Shown: piece by piece, positions 14,282 through 27,400 of the stretch
How positions within the stretch are numbered: position 1 is the stretch's first letter
Layout of the letters: each line of letters begins with the position of its first letter
Source of the DNA: Lagopus muta
Lineage: Eukaryota; Chordata; Aves; Galliformes; Phasianidae
Assembly (NCBI RefSeq): GCF_023343835.1
Contig: NC_064440.1
Span: 32,991,537 to 33,055,536, forward strand
DNA: 64,000 bases
Reading direction: 5' to 3'
The notes under the pieces: generated by a model
Seen by the model: only the letters and a program-made list of their open reading frames with translations
Databases searched by the model: none
Told to the model about the DNA's origin: nothing
Made by a program: the position numbers and the translations under genes

Positions 14282-15952
14282 AAAGAACAGCAGAAGCTCC
14301 CGCGCTTGCTCAGCCATCACCTTCAGTGTGAGACCATGAACTACACCGGACTAGAGAATTGATACAAGCTAAAAAATGCTTTATTTCTTTTTTGTTCTTT
14401 ATTTAAAAAACCAACCTGACAGAGCAAGGCACGTATTACTCTACTTAAAAATGTATACCTTAAGAATACTCATCTCTGCTAGAAGGACATGCAGGCCACT
14501 TGGCAGTCCTGACATCTTTCAACAGTCTTGTACTCATTTCCCAAAGTGACAGCCCACAAGTCCAGTGCCACTTAAGCACATACAGTTTAAAACGTGGCAC
14601 ACACCGGATTTTCAAGCTCCTGCTGATAGCACTGGATTGCAGTTTGCATCAGCACAGAGCTGCAGTTACACCACGCTCAGCACCAGGCCCCCTCATACCC
14701 AGTGCTGAGTGTCATTGCAAGCAGTGAATAACAATGCTCACAGAAACCAGGAGCAAGAACTTAGGAGGAAAGGCAAACTACTGCTCAGTTGTAAGCCGGC
14801 TGTCCCTTCAATGCCTGAAAATTTCATATGCAAACGTAGCCAGTGAACATTCCCCAAAACTTAGCTTTTCACTACCCAGATCTTGCCTCCATGATACAGG
14901 TCTGTTCCAATAGGGGTAGAAACCGATTTAGAAGCTCCAACTGGGAGCTGGTGATCAGGTCCCCAGTAATTTCTGATGAAGTTCTCTAGCTACACAGCGC
15001 GGGACCAGCACCTTAACTCCCATTTATCTAAAAGGCTACAATTCAATTAGTGCAGCAACTTCTCCCCTTTCCTCATAACCTCCTCTAGCCCAGCACTAGA
15101 TGTAGCCACTACACGAAAGCAAAAGCATGGCTAATAAATCTTTTCTACCGAAAAGGTGGCTAGCAAACAACACAACAGAAAGAAAGTAGCATTCTCCAAG
15201 GTACGCAGACCACAGAAAATAAAAGCAAAGGGCCCAAAGCACAACACTTGCCATCAGCTTCAATTAGCAGCAACGTGGGGTTTGGGAAAACAAGGGCCTC
15301 TTCAGAGCTGCTATAGGGCAAAGATGAAATCCCAGAATTAAAAACAAAATCCCCACATGCACATTAATATTCAGAGGCAATTACCTTTCAGCTTAAAGTC
15401 AGCCAACATGCATCTTACTACAGCAGCTCTTAAAGCAATCTTGTTTACAATTGGAAATGGATTACATTGTCTCGGCTCCACCTATCCACATAATGCAGAG
15501 CAAGCTGTCAAACATAAAATTACAAAATGGTTATTGTAAGGTATCCCCCTTCAGCATGAGAATTAATTTGACCCTTTTTATTACTAAATTATTACTCCCA
15601 CACAAATTTTCCATCACAGATACCTATCAGCGCTGACATTTTTACACCGGCGAGGCATTCTCAGATGAGTATTTTCTTCTTCTCCATCTCAAAGGTGTAT
15701 TGAGCAGATTTGATGTCAACAGCCTCCTGCAAAGCTAGTTAAAAATCTTTAAACTTTGTACATACAATTAGATGGTGACAAAAAGCATTTGCTTTAAAAA
15801 AAAGAAATCTACACCGTTTCAGATTCTGAAACAAAATGCCTCACAAGTTGAAGAGATGTCAATGTGCATTTTTAAGAAAGACCTGCAGATATTTTTCATT
15901 ACAGCTCTGGCAGGTCCTTCTGATTGTCACCAAGAGATGTGATTTGACACAA

Positions 15953-16037
15953 TGGCCCTGATTAAGAATGTGCTTAAGTCCTATTAAAGCCAATGGGAGT
16001 TAATCATCTGTTTAAGAGCTTTGCTAAATCAGGACCA
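15953..16037. repeat. Ancient palindromic interspersed element
   Basis: The 85-bp block has imperfect inverted ends: TGGCCCTGATTAAG at the left and, on the other strand from the right end, TGGTCCTGATTTAG. The inside carries GTGCTTAAG, AAGCCAATGGGAG and TTAAGAGCTTTGCT. These words match a palindromic repeat I know from amniote genomes, with GGCCCTGATTCAGCAAAGC and GTGCTTAAG arms around a CCATTGAAGTCAATGGG core. I cannot name the family with certainty; it behaves like an old non-autonomous element. Confidence 0.55.
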
Positions 16038-19000
16038 GAACAGGAGATATTTCCAAAAATCTGGGCCTAAATTGAACACACTAATTAGCTGCACACACCA
16101 ATTACGTGGTTATGGATGGACCAGTTGTTTAGCATTTACAACAGCACGCTTTGTGTGGAACCATTCAGAAATAAGTTCCAATTATCACTCTGTGACAGGT
16201 CCCGCAATTAGGCAGTATAACCCATCTATACCATATTCCTCTTAGCTGAAGGAATGTGTTTTGTCTTGGAAATAAATATATCCTTCCATTACTATTTGCC
16301 CAAATTACCAAGTGGATCAAGACCTCACCCTTGTTGAACTTCACTGTATTTGCAGTGAGGCTATCTGTGCACTCAAGCTTTTCTTTTTTGTTTTCTTTAA
16401 ATCACTACTCCTTGCTTACAGAGAATATTCACTCTTGCATTGCAAAATCTAACATTTGCACTCTGTGCTTTCTAACGCTTCAGCCACGTGCTTGGGAAAC
16501 AAACAAATGGGCACAGGTTTGCATATTCAAGACTGCAGATATCAGCAGTGCATTTCTAGCAAATTGCTGCTCCTACAGACCAGGAGTTGATAAAATGATG
16601 ACTATTTCCCTATTTGACATGAAGCGGGATTGCCAAATCTCACTTCCCTGATCATTAGCCTGGTATGCGCTGTTTCTTCTTAGCACCAAGATTTTCAGTT
16701 AAGTGGCTACAGAAGTCTCCATCAAGAGCAAAAAAAAAAAAAAGCATTCCAACTTAGAGGAGGCTGAACAGCCATGCCTCTACAAAACAGCTCAGAAATG
16801 AGAAGCTACACTGAAAACTATATTTATTAAAACAAACAAACAAAGATCTCATGGCATGTAAGGCAATCTCGCAATTTAAAACTTGACTCATGATTGTGAA
16901 AGTTTGGAGTTAGCATGCCAACTTGGTGAGCCATCTGCTCACCAACAATTTATAAATGAGACTGCTGCCAAAGCCACCCGATTACTCAGTTCTAATATTA
17001 GTGATGTAACTAAAAACACACTATCAGGATTTTTACATCCCCCCCACGGTGAACCAGGACACACACAAAAAAACTCGTAGGGAAAAAGTTGAAAAGGAAG
17101 GTAGGTGAAATATATTTATAGTCAACATTCCCTTCAGGTCTGATTATCAGGAGCATATGAGAGTCCATCCTTCAATACTGCAATTCCCTCTCAATCAACT
17201 CAAAACAAATCAGCAGATTATAAATGATGAGAAGAGGTGAATCATGTATTCTGTATTCCGTGTCTATTTCTTAGTTAGTGATTCAAGTGATGGTTTGTTA
17301 AAGCACTTAAAAAGCAGCTCAAAACAGCGCTTAGCACATTTGGACAAAAGAATATAGCGGGAAATCATGTGTGTGGGCTAACAGGTACACTGCTGATTTT
17401 AGTATTGGTGCTGATCTTACTGTTAGAAGAAGGTAGTTTGGAATAAAAACGCTATTTGCTTTAAACAGTTCCTCTCCAATTAAAATTCCAGATTACGTAG
17501 TGAAGAATTGCTGAAAATTAATCTACAGTAAATAATCCTTGGGGCAAAAGATACTGTAATGAAACTGCATGGAAAATTACTCACTCATTTTTAAAACATG
17601 AGTCACAATTCAGTTTTGTTGGCCTGACACTCCAGATGCATCTCCATGGCGAGCCGGCAGCAAATCCCAAAGCACAGGCAGTATTCCCACAGCTCGGGCA
17701 CGCAGTGCTGTAACAGCAATGCCAGGCACAGCACCTCCACTCCTCATCTCCCACCCAACCAGGTCTACCTGCAGCCTGGCCTCCGCCTGCACTGTGTGCA
17801 GAGTTAGTTTCTGAGTGCCCTACAGGAGGACGGGAAGCAAGAGGGATCCTAGCAGTATTAATCAAGAGAACAATGGCAGCAATAAGCATCCTGCTTTGTT
17901 TTGGAACACCTTACTCCACCACTGCCAAAAGGAGTAGCTTTCAAATCCACGTTCTGAAATTAAATGCATCATCATTACACAATTACCGTTCTAATTAGCC
18001 TTCTCAACAACAGATCAGCTTTATTTACAATTAATTTTAGTTAATGAGTTAGTTGTAGTTTTATCTGAAGGATAATTGGGGAGAATTAATAACTGCTTAA
18101 TCCACACAAAATTTTGATGTTCATATCGTGTACATAATTTTGAGAAATGCTTCTGAACCCTGGCCAACAACCACCAGCTTATTTCCACTATCTGAAAGCA
18201 GCCAAAGCTCAGCAAATGTTACCATATTACATTGCAGTACATTAGAGTGTTTACGTATATAATTAGAACTATTATTGTAAACAATGCTCATAATTATAAA
18301 TTGAAATTCCACCTCCAACTCGTAAGGAAGCTTGCTCCCTTCCAGCACACCTGGCTGCAACAACTACTTCAGGTCCTCTCCTTGCTGGCCCACTGATTCA
18401 CTCACTGACAGCTGCACAGGGAAGCACTGCAGAAGCCCAGAATTTACAAGGAACTCCCCACCCCATGTGCCAGGCATTCCACACCTCTCACACCTTTTTC
18501 CACATCACTGCAATGAGCCCGAGCCTCTGATGACATTTTAAGTCCAACTGCAGAGAAAGGTATGGGCTCAAAACTATTTTCAATTATTGATCTACAGATG
18601 AAATTTTTCGCTGCAGATTTCCAGCTAGCCTGGGCTTCCTCTGAGGTAAGAGGGATCTTGTGGGCCAGAGAGCAGGAAGTTTCTTGCCCTGGAAGGAGGG
18701 CTCAGATGGATTTTGCAAGAACCTCTTCCCCTAGGGCACGGGGCAGCATTGCTCCAGGCTATTTTCAAAACCAAGTCCCACCGCAGAAAGGGCTGCACTT
18801 GGGACATGAATACTTCACAGAGCATTGTTATAGATTATTTCCTGGAACACACTGGTTTGGATTTGAATACATATGTGATATATATTTACTACAGCAAAAA
18901 TCTCACTGCTATCGATTTCTCTATAAATATTTAATGGTTAGCAGTCACAAGCTAAATTTAAATAACAATAGCACTAATGACATTAAAGCTTTTCATTCTT

Positions 19001-19749
19001 TCCAAAAGCACGAGGAAAAAAGCAAATATCTTCATACAGCATTTTAACATTTTAAGAGCAGTAAGACAGCAACCTGAAACCATGCTGCATGCTGATAGAC
19101 TGAGTCATGTCTGGTCTCACAGCGAGGTGATCCCACACAAACATCTACCAAGAAGCAGGTCTTGTGAGGAGCAGACATCACAGACCCTGCCTTCCAACCT
19201 TTTTCCCCATGCAGCAGATCCTTTGACATTTAAGCAGAGCGGTGCTTGGTAGCTTGCCCTTCAGCGGAGACCAAATTCACATCTCTTCCCTTTTTCTGGA
19301 TTCCTAAGAGTTGCATGACTGTAATATTTGTCAAGCCTGCACATCTCTGTTGTGTCGGACCGAAACTCCCCCGAAGTGCCTTCCCCTTGCATTCACACAC
19401 ATCACACGTGCACAGGCTTGTCACAAACCAAGCCTGGACACATTTGCAGATTTCTTCCCCACCAGCTGCCAGCCTCCCCTACCTGGTGCTGCCTACTTTG
19501 CCGACAGCTGACTGGTGATAGCATTTATACCCTGAGCACAGGCTGGCTTGGGATTCGTACACGAGCACATGGGATTTTGAAGAAATAAAGACCTTGTGCA
19601 ACTGACAGAACACAGATTTCAGAGAATGCAAGAGTGAACTCAGACAGTTCTCACAGCCTGCAAGTGTCACGCACTACTGACCCTTGGCTACACAAATGGC
19701 ACATCGTTCTTCTGAACTCAAGAGCCACCTATAATCTGACATTTTAAAG

Positions 19750-19774
19750 CACACACACACACACACACACACAA
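19750..19774. repeat. (AC)n microsatellite
   Basis: This is an uninterrupted AC dinucleotide run of about 12 units in intron 3. Confidence 0.95.
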
Positions 19775-20065
19775 ATGATGAACCTGACTGCCTCCCACCT
19801 ATAGGAGCTGAATTCATACTAATTCCTCTAATTTATCTCCACCTCTTCAGCCTGTAATTTTGTTCACCCATTTGTATCTCTTAAACAGGCACGCTTTGTG
19901 AAGCTCTGCAAGATTTATTGCTGAAAAGGCATGATATAATGAGGAGATATTATTACATTAAATTCTATAAGAATAGATTATCCAAAGGATAACACCTAAC
20001 AGTGATGGGGAGAAAGGGCTGTGTGTTCCAGCTAGAGAAAATTCTCAAACAGAGAGCATCTCCTA

Positions 20066-20126
20066 GCACAGATGGTTCCATGCAGCTGATGGAGGTGTAC
20101 CTATCCTACCCAGGAACCATCTGTGC
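20066..20126. repeat. Perfect 14-bp inverted repeat with 33-nt loop
   Basis: GCACAGATGGTTCC (20066-20079) is followed after 33 nt by its exact complement GGAACCATCTGTGC (20113-20126). The right flank (to about 20220) contains GTGTCTACACTATGTC, a wording common in old sauropsid DNA-transposon remnants. It may be the core of a MITE-like element or a chance hairpin. Confidence 0.6.
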
Positions 20127-21260
20127 CAGTGCAAGGTTAAAACACCTGGTAAAGACGACCCGCTTTGGGGAGATAGAACCACTATTACATACGTTCGTGT
20201 CTACACTATGTCTATATTTGAAGAACGATGAGGATTAAGGGATGGTGTGAACACGAGGCACAGAGGTGCATTCCAAAATATTTCAGTTCATGGGAAAATG
20301 GGGGCCAGATGATGACAGACTTGGAGATGCAGGGAGAGGCCCCTCAGCAGTGCTGAGCAGGCAGTACAGGAGCCTTAACCCGCAACAGACAGAAGAGGTA
20401 CGCACAGCTGCTAATGATTCACGCCTGCCACCCTTCTGAAGGCATTACCTGCACAAAGCAAAACGTACACTGCAGCATAGCAATTTCTCAGGAAATCATG
20501 AGATATGTCTAAAAGACAAAAACAGAAAAACACCACAACAAACCAAACCCCATTCTCTTTTGCCTACTCCTTCTCCCCAAACCATACAGCTAACCCAGAT
20601 ATGGTCTTGAACCTGCAGACTCTTTCCTGGAAGCTTTCAAACCATCCATGACTTCAAGAGAACAGTCACTCTTCCTCGGATGAATAGATCTCATTCTATA
20701 GATCTCTTCTGTGTAAAAAGACTTGCTGTTTTCATACAGAGTTGACTTCTTTCATTTTCAAATACAGGAATTCACACCATTCTGTCTGCTGCTCTCTGGA
20801 CAGGAGCAAGTATTGATATTTAACTCATGCTGCTGGAGTTCAGAGAATACCCAGGTACGGTGACCAAAACCTCTCTTGGTTTGTGTTTTACAGATACACC
20901 GGTAGCTAAGAGAGCACATTTACTCACTGAATTACTCATAGAGACTAAGTTAGACACTAGGACAGTAGGTGTGAATTCTCATTGTTCGTACAAACACTCC
21001 CATGGCAAGAAGTGATCATTAAAAAAAAAAAAGTTCTATGGATTTGGGCATAACACAAGCTTCTCCAGCCAGCTTTCTGTGCCACTCACCAACTTGACTT
21101 CCATGGGCCAAAGGATCAGATACCTCCTGAGAAAAACAGGACAGCATCCCTTCTTTCTGATATAATTAGGATGTTGGGAGGAATGCAGCAGAAACACGGC
21201 TAATAAGCAGCTGAGAAGCCCTCAGCCTATTGCTGAGCACAGATATCTTTAGGATAATAC

Positions 21261-21287
21261 TTTTTTTTTTTTTTTTTTTTTTTTTTT
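21261..21287. repeat. Poly(T) run of 27
   Basis: A T27 homopolymer, about 190 bp before an A16 run at 21475-21490. On the IKZF2 sense strand this is a poly(A) stretch. Confidence 0.95.
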
Positions 21288-21474
21288 CTTATTCAAGTGG
21301 GAGAGAGCAAAGGGGACACATGGCAAAGTATTCCTCATCAGAAACTCAGACTTAGTAATATACGGACTTTTACAGGTAAAACATCGCCTCGGTTTTAAGC
21401 CCTCCCCAGATCTACCATAGGCTGGAGATTAAGTGTGCCCTGTCTTTCTTCCTTACATGTGAAGAAATCTCATT

Positions 21475-21490
21475 AAAAAAAAAAAAAAAA
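21475..21490. repeat. Poly(A) run of 16
   Basis: An A16 homopolymer in intron 3. Confidence 0.95.
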
Positions 21491-23969
21491 GTAATAGAGA
21501 GGACAGGAAGATAAGGTGGCGATTCGTTGTGCTTCACTGTGTCTTGCCTACTTTGGAAACTGCTGCAGACTTCTGCCCCCAGGACAAAGGGCTGTCAAGC
21601 AGCAGCAAGACACAGCTGGGACTTTTATCTTCATTGCATAAGGCTGTGGCAAGGAGAGTAGAGCCAAATCCTCACAGTACCTCCTCCAGCCCAGTGACGG
21701 TGAGGGAAAGAACATCAAGATTATCATTATCATTAGTCCCTTTCTCTCTGCCCTACTGCAGTAGCTATGCTCACACCCAGGACAGCCACGCAAGTGGTAG
21801 CAACACTGACTGACTTCCAGCCACCTGCAGGTGTCTCCCACAAGGGGATCTGACTGGTACCTGTGGCTTCATTGCAAAGCGTCCATAAGCACACCAGAGG
21901 AGCTCTGAGAGGTTCACGGCCTCTCTTCACACGTGAAGGCAGAGCAATTACATTTATATTGTTGCTCTGAACTAAAGAGCAAGCACAACGCACACAGCGT
22001 ACCACCTCCGCACTCTACTTGGCCATACCAGAGCAGCCACCAGAGTAATGGAACATCAACCCAAAAACCAGAAAGCAGAGCCAAAAAAACAAAGGTACTG
22101 AAGAAGCAAAAGTTAGTGAAAAACCAACAACAAAACAGGAGGTTCTGGTTCACTCTAGATGACTTATCTGCATGCAAACAAGGGGGAAAAAAAAATAAAT
22201 CAATCAACCCCATGCTTTACCAGGAACAGCATCACTGGTTTTCCAACACACTCCAGTGTCCTAGCTGTAACACTGATTGCAGGTGACCCTGCCAGCCAGG
22301 GAACGCTCACTGCAGGAGCTTCTGCCAATGTCACTCTGCTTCTGAGGGATTAGAGCTCTCCAGAGCCACGGGTTGACACAGCACTGCCAGCAAGAGCCCA
22401 GAATGTAGGGCTGGCTCCAGATCAAGGCCACGTTTTGCTGTGTGGTGTAAATAGGGGGCTGTTAGCATACAGACCTGGTAATGCTCAGCTGGGTGAGAAG
22501 AGTTAAAAAATTACAGCTGCTCTAATGCCATCATACCAAAATAAGGTGCTTTAGGACTACCACAGCATCTCCTGTGTGAGACAGGAAATAAGCTACCCTG
22601 GTATTAAAGTACTGCTGTACATGTATGATCGTGGGGCTGTAGGAATTAAATGCTCAAGAAAACCTTAGCAACTTTTCCCAAAGTCCAACACATGCCATCC
22701 AAATCCAAGTGATATGTGGTCTCTGTGATTAGGGGGGAAAAAAAGCAACACAAAAACATGAAAGGACTCCCTTACAACAACAAGAATTGGGGAAGAAAAC
22801 CTGGCCTCCTGTCACCTAGCTCCGAGCCACGTCTGCCAAGCTTCACTGCTTTTCAGCAGTAACCACAGCTGTGCTTCCTTCCATTGAGATGCAGCACACT
22901 GCTGCTGGGACTCCAAACAAGTCCATGCACGTAGGCAGGGGACAACATGCCACAGTATGGGCACAGCACCACGGGCTGGTAACAGGCCTCATCACAATTG
23001 AGAGCAGCAGCAATGTGTTCTCCTAAATCTTCTGCAGAGGTGCCTCAAGGCAGACCTCCCGTAAGGAGTTTCATTCACCACAGCATACTGAAGTAAAAGC
23101 AGAAGACGGTTGTCTTTTCCTCTTGGCTAGAATTAACATCACTCCAAGACTCCCTTTTTGCAGTGCTTGCCCTCACTAAAGCACAGGGACAACACAGGCA
23201 GCTGCCTTTCCACTAAGAAAGCCCAGCCCTGCAAACACACATTTGGCTGGAGAATGAGGAGAGCCAATGGCCCACAGGAAAATAGGAAAAAAAAGGTTTA
23301 AAATCTGATTACTGGAGAGAAAACACTCCTCAATTTCAGTATAAGCAGGACCTTCACGAAGATCTGGAAAAAGAAAGACAGAACACTCTGTAAGTGGTAT
23401 CCAGCACTACAGCTGCTGTCACAGGGCTGCTTCAAGGAAGACAAGGATTGCTCTTTTTGTTGGCGTGTCTGAAAAGGAACCAAAATTCCATAAGCAAATA
23501 CTGAAAACATGCTGACTCCACAGCTACCAAGAGCAATGAGTGTTGTAACAGGGTGTGTACCAAGGAAAGTTAACTGAACCTGACAGTCCCAGAAAATAAG
23601 AGAAGCTCCCTAAGAAAGGTGTGTGCTGCAACAAAGCTCTGGCAGGTGACCTCTCAAGAGACTTCCATCAGAATGAATAAAACCTATTTAATGAGATTAA
23701 CTGATCGGTTCACTCCACCCTCATTATAACACTCACCAAAAGGGAGGAATGTTTTTACAACCAAGTACCTGATTCCATTGGGAATGCCTGAGACACACTG
23801 ACATCAGATACAAAAAAAAATAATACAATAACCACACTGTTGCTGTAACTACTTAGTGTTCATCTACATGCAACTTGTATCAGGGGAACTGTTTCAAGAT
23901 TGTAACCATCCCAATGTGAAGGATCTGATGTGATGTGGATTAACAGAAAAGCAAGAGGCATCCCAGCAA

Positions 23970-23989
23970 ATATATATATATATATATAT
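23970..23989. repeat. (TA)n microsatellite
   Basis: About ten TA units followed by a T run. Confidence 0.93.
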
Positions 23990-24432
23990 TTTTTAATTAA
24001 ATCTGTACAAAAACTCTGCAGAACTTCAACTGCTTATGTGTGGATAAAATTTGAAGTCTGGTCGTCACCTCATCTTTCTTCCCCCTCCTTAAGCTTCAAA
24101 AAAAGCAATTCTCAGTGTATCTGAGGTTAAAAGATTAAATTAAAGAAAACTCTCCTGCAAGCATTAAAGTCGCTCGCTTCTTCCATTTCTCTGCCACCCT
24201 GAGTTCATCTCTTACACCTAAGCTCACCGCCCTGTGACCTGTGAAATGATTGGTACATCTGTATTTAGGCAGCACCATGAAATTCCACAGCTGAGCTCTC
24301 TAAACATCGCACTGACAAGGTAGGGAAGCCAGATGAGAAGGGCTGCAGGACTTCAGTAGACTGACAGAAGTCCACATCCCAGCACTGAGGCAAAGATATC
24401 CGAGATGCTCTGCCTATCCTACTCCTTAAACT

Positions 24433-24490
24433 TGGGGGAAAAGAGACCCCTCAGCATCACAAGGTAATCCAGTCCAAGTTTTCAGCACCA
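24433..24490 (-). mobile_element. Probable CR1 3' tail remnant
   Basis: On the plus strand the stretch GAAAAGAGACCCCTCAGCAT followed by AATCCAGTCCAAG matches the reverse complement of a CR1 tail (AAAAGACCTCTAAGATCATC then AGTCCAAC). It is short and diverged, and the terminal 8-bp repeat is not preserved, so the call is moderate. Confidence 0.45.
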
Positions 24491-27400
24491 TATGCAGTGT
24501 TTCACACTTTGCAGATATTTGGAAGAACTGGAGACCTGAATCTGCACTTATGAGCGCCACAGCCAGGCTGCCAGAATTCTTCATGCACCAGTGCATGTGT
24601 CAGGGAGTAACTGCTGCAAAGCACCAACATGTTTCTCCCTGCAGCCCAGTCCAGCCAGCCCCAACCACCACAACTAAAGAAAAGCCTCAAGCAGAGGCTC
24701 AGCCTCAGTCACCTCATGCACAGAAAAAGCACATATTGAGCCAAAAAGAAATCCAAAATCAAGTCCAGCCTTACTTGCCTCGGCCACAGATTCTGGAGAT
24801 GGCAAGGCTTGTTCGGTGCCTAGCTGAGGCATGAAGCAATCTCTGATCTTATGCAGTTTCATTCCCAAAGACAGACATCCAAGTTAGGTTTCTTTATACA
24901 TGCAGATACGTACCACCACTGTGTCAGCACCGCAAAACATTCCACTCACAGCAGCTCGTATGGCAGCGAGCAATTGAAAAATGAAAGTAATCAAGGAAGA
25001 CTGAGGATTCTGAAGCTACAAAGTCAGAAGAGTGTCACTGTCAGTCCAGCAGCCTACCAAATTGCCAGGAATATGCTATTGGCCACTTCTTAGCATAACC
25101 TTGCCTGAGTCCTCTTACCAGACTCGGACCTTAAATACAGTTACAGAAATCACTGACACTTGACACGGCTGTCCCAACAGTGCAATCATTCCCCACCATG
25201 AAGTAAATGGAATCACCTCATTACTTTTCTCAACTGAGTCAGCCAAAGTATTTTCTTAATAAATTATCTCATAACTTGCCAATGCTTCTGAACTATTATA
25301 AACACATCTTGAAAGCGTACCACAATTTTAATCAGTTTCAAACATCAGATGTGGGGTTTGATACTTAAGATTGTTCTGACTCCATTTCGTTTAAGGGCTC
25401 CTTTTGTCTATGAAAGCAGAGATAAGAAAGTTATCTAGGACATTCGCTGTAAAGTCTCTCATTTAAGAGCAAGTCTCCTCTGTCACTGACTGCTGTTACT
25501 TCCCATAGGACACCAGGCAAGCGGTCGTAGAGAAGCAGCCTTCACCCCACACACAGTGACCACTTGGTATCAGGACAACCAACGTGTGCCCATGCAGCCT
25601 CGAAGGGGGGATGCTCTTCTAAGCCTGTGTTAATCTCCAGGGGAAAAAAAATACCTAATAACTACAGAAAGAACTTAGCGTGGTATTTTGAGGAGGTGGC
25701 TGGAAATTATTTCTTTTAGGAGCTTCTTTTATAACGATTCCCCATCAGCTTTTAAATTAGCATGCCGGTTCCTATTCTGAGTTTCCACATCACCTGCAAC
25801 CTGGTCCTGTTGGCTTCAGTGAGCGCTAAATTGACTCCCCTGAACTCTGCAGGGTCCAGAAAATGGCTTCAGGCCACACAGCAAACCGTTCAGCACCAAC
25901 ACGGAGTTAATAGAGCAGGCCTTAGATACCCATCGCCAAGCATCACCCATCAAAAGCGTTCCCCCACAGAAGCTCTAAACAAAATCCAGACCTCCAGATC
26001 TGAGGCTATATAAACAGATAATCCCTAATCAGCAGGCAAGGCACTTATTTGTCTTTTGCCGTAGAAGAAAGCCAGATGATCTATCAACCTATTCACTTTG
26101 ACTATTTACACGTATTTTAAATCTTTGCTTACATAAAACTACAATGAAGTATTTTAGAGCAGAGCATCTGCCAACATACATACAGTATTCTGCTGAAGGC
26201 AGATGCGTACCGTAAGGTGCATGTAAGATCATTAGTTAGCTATGACAGGTGATTTGCTGTGATTTATCTTTCAGGATCACCTCATTCACAAGGAAAATGG
26301 AGCGTCGGCCCCATCTATAACCTATACATGCAGTCTAGATACTTGAAAATGATAATAGGTTAGAGAATGCAGCAGACAACTCTCCAACACGAGCCAAAAT
26401 ACTTAACCTGAAACCTTTTGGAACAGAACCCAAAAGCATCAGTAGCCCAGCCAGAACTCCTACTAACATGGAATTGCCAGGGGCTAATGAACACAAAACT
26501 CTTTACCTAACGCATAATTTTACTGTTGCTGGGAGAGCACTGCTCAGTCGTTTCGGTACAGATCCAAGAAATTTGCTTCTTATGGTTTTGTCTCTGTTTG
26601 AGGCAGACACAAATTAAAGCTAAATTAAGAGCTGTGGCTCAAAATGAGTCAACGGAACACAGGAACAAAGGTCAGAATGCAGCTCTCTACCCTGCAGGTG
26701 CATATCCTGGGCACACGGCGAAACGGGGCCATCCGCTCCCTTGGGACAGCTGGCAACAGAGCCAGGACTGAAACATGTCAGGCTGGAGCTGAGCGGATAG
26801 GGATCAATCAGCAAACCTTACCCAGGTGGAACGGTGTGCCCCGGGTTTCACTATAGCAGCAGGCCAGCAGCAAAGCAGCAACCCTGCTAGAAATTAAACC
26901 GTGCTCAACACTACATTTCCTCTGCTTACAGCACATTGCTACTTCATGGGCCTCCTCACAGCACCGCAGCAGGATGGACAGTGGCTCAGTCCAGCAACAG
27001 CAGCTGAACTTGCACGTCGTATTACCACCAGCCATTCCACCTCACCTTCCCACATCTAAACAGGCTTCTGGCTCCCCACGCATCAGGCTGAAAGCTCTGA
27101 AGTACAGCTTGCTGATTCAGTCTAGGCAAGCTAGCTTCAAGACTGGACCAAAAAACTTTAGTGAACCATCTTAGCAGCTGCCACAAAAGCCAACAACCCG
27201 TAACCAAAACCTTCCATGCTTAAGACAAACTGCCTCCCTCCAAAGAATAAGAGACAACAAGTTGCAGAAGCTCTAGCTACGCATGGCTTAAGAACCCCAG
27301 ATAGAGCCCCTCGTTTCTCCAGCAGCAGCGCGTGCTTAACGCAAAGCCAGCAGGGATGAAAGCAATTGAGACACCTGTGAGATACCACAAAACACATTTG

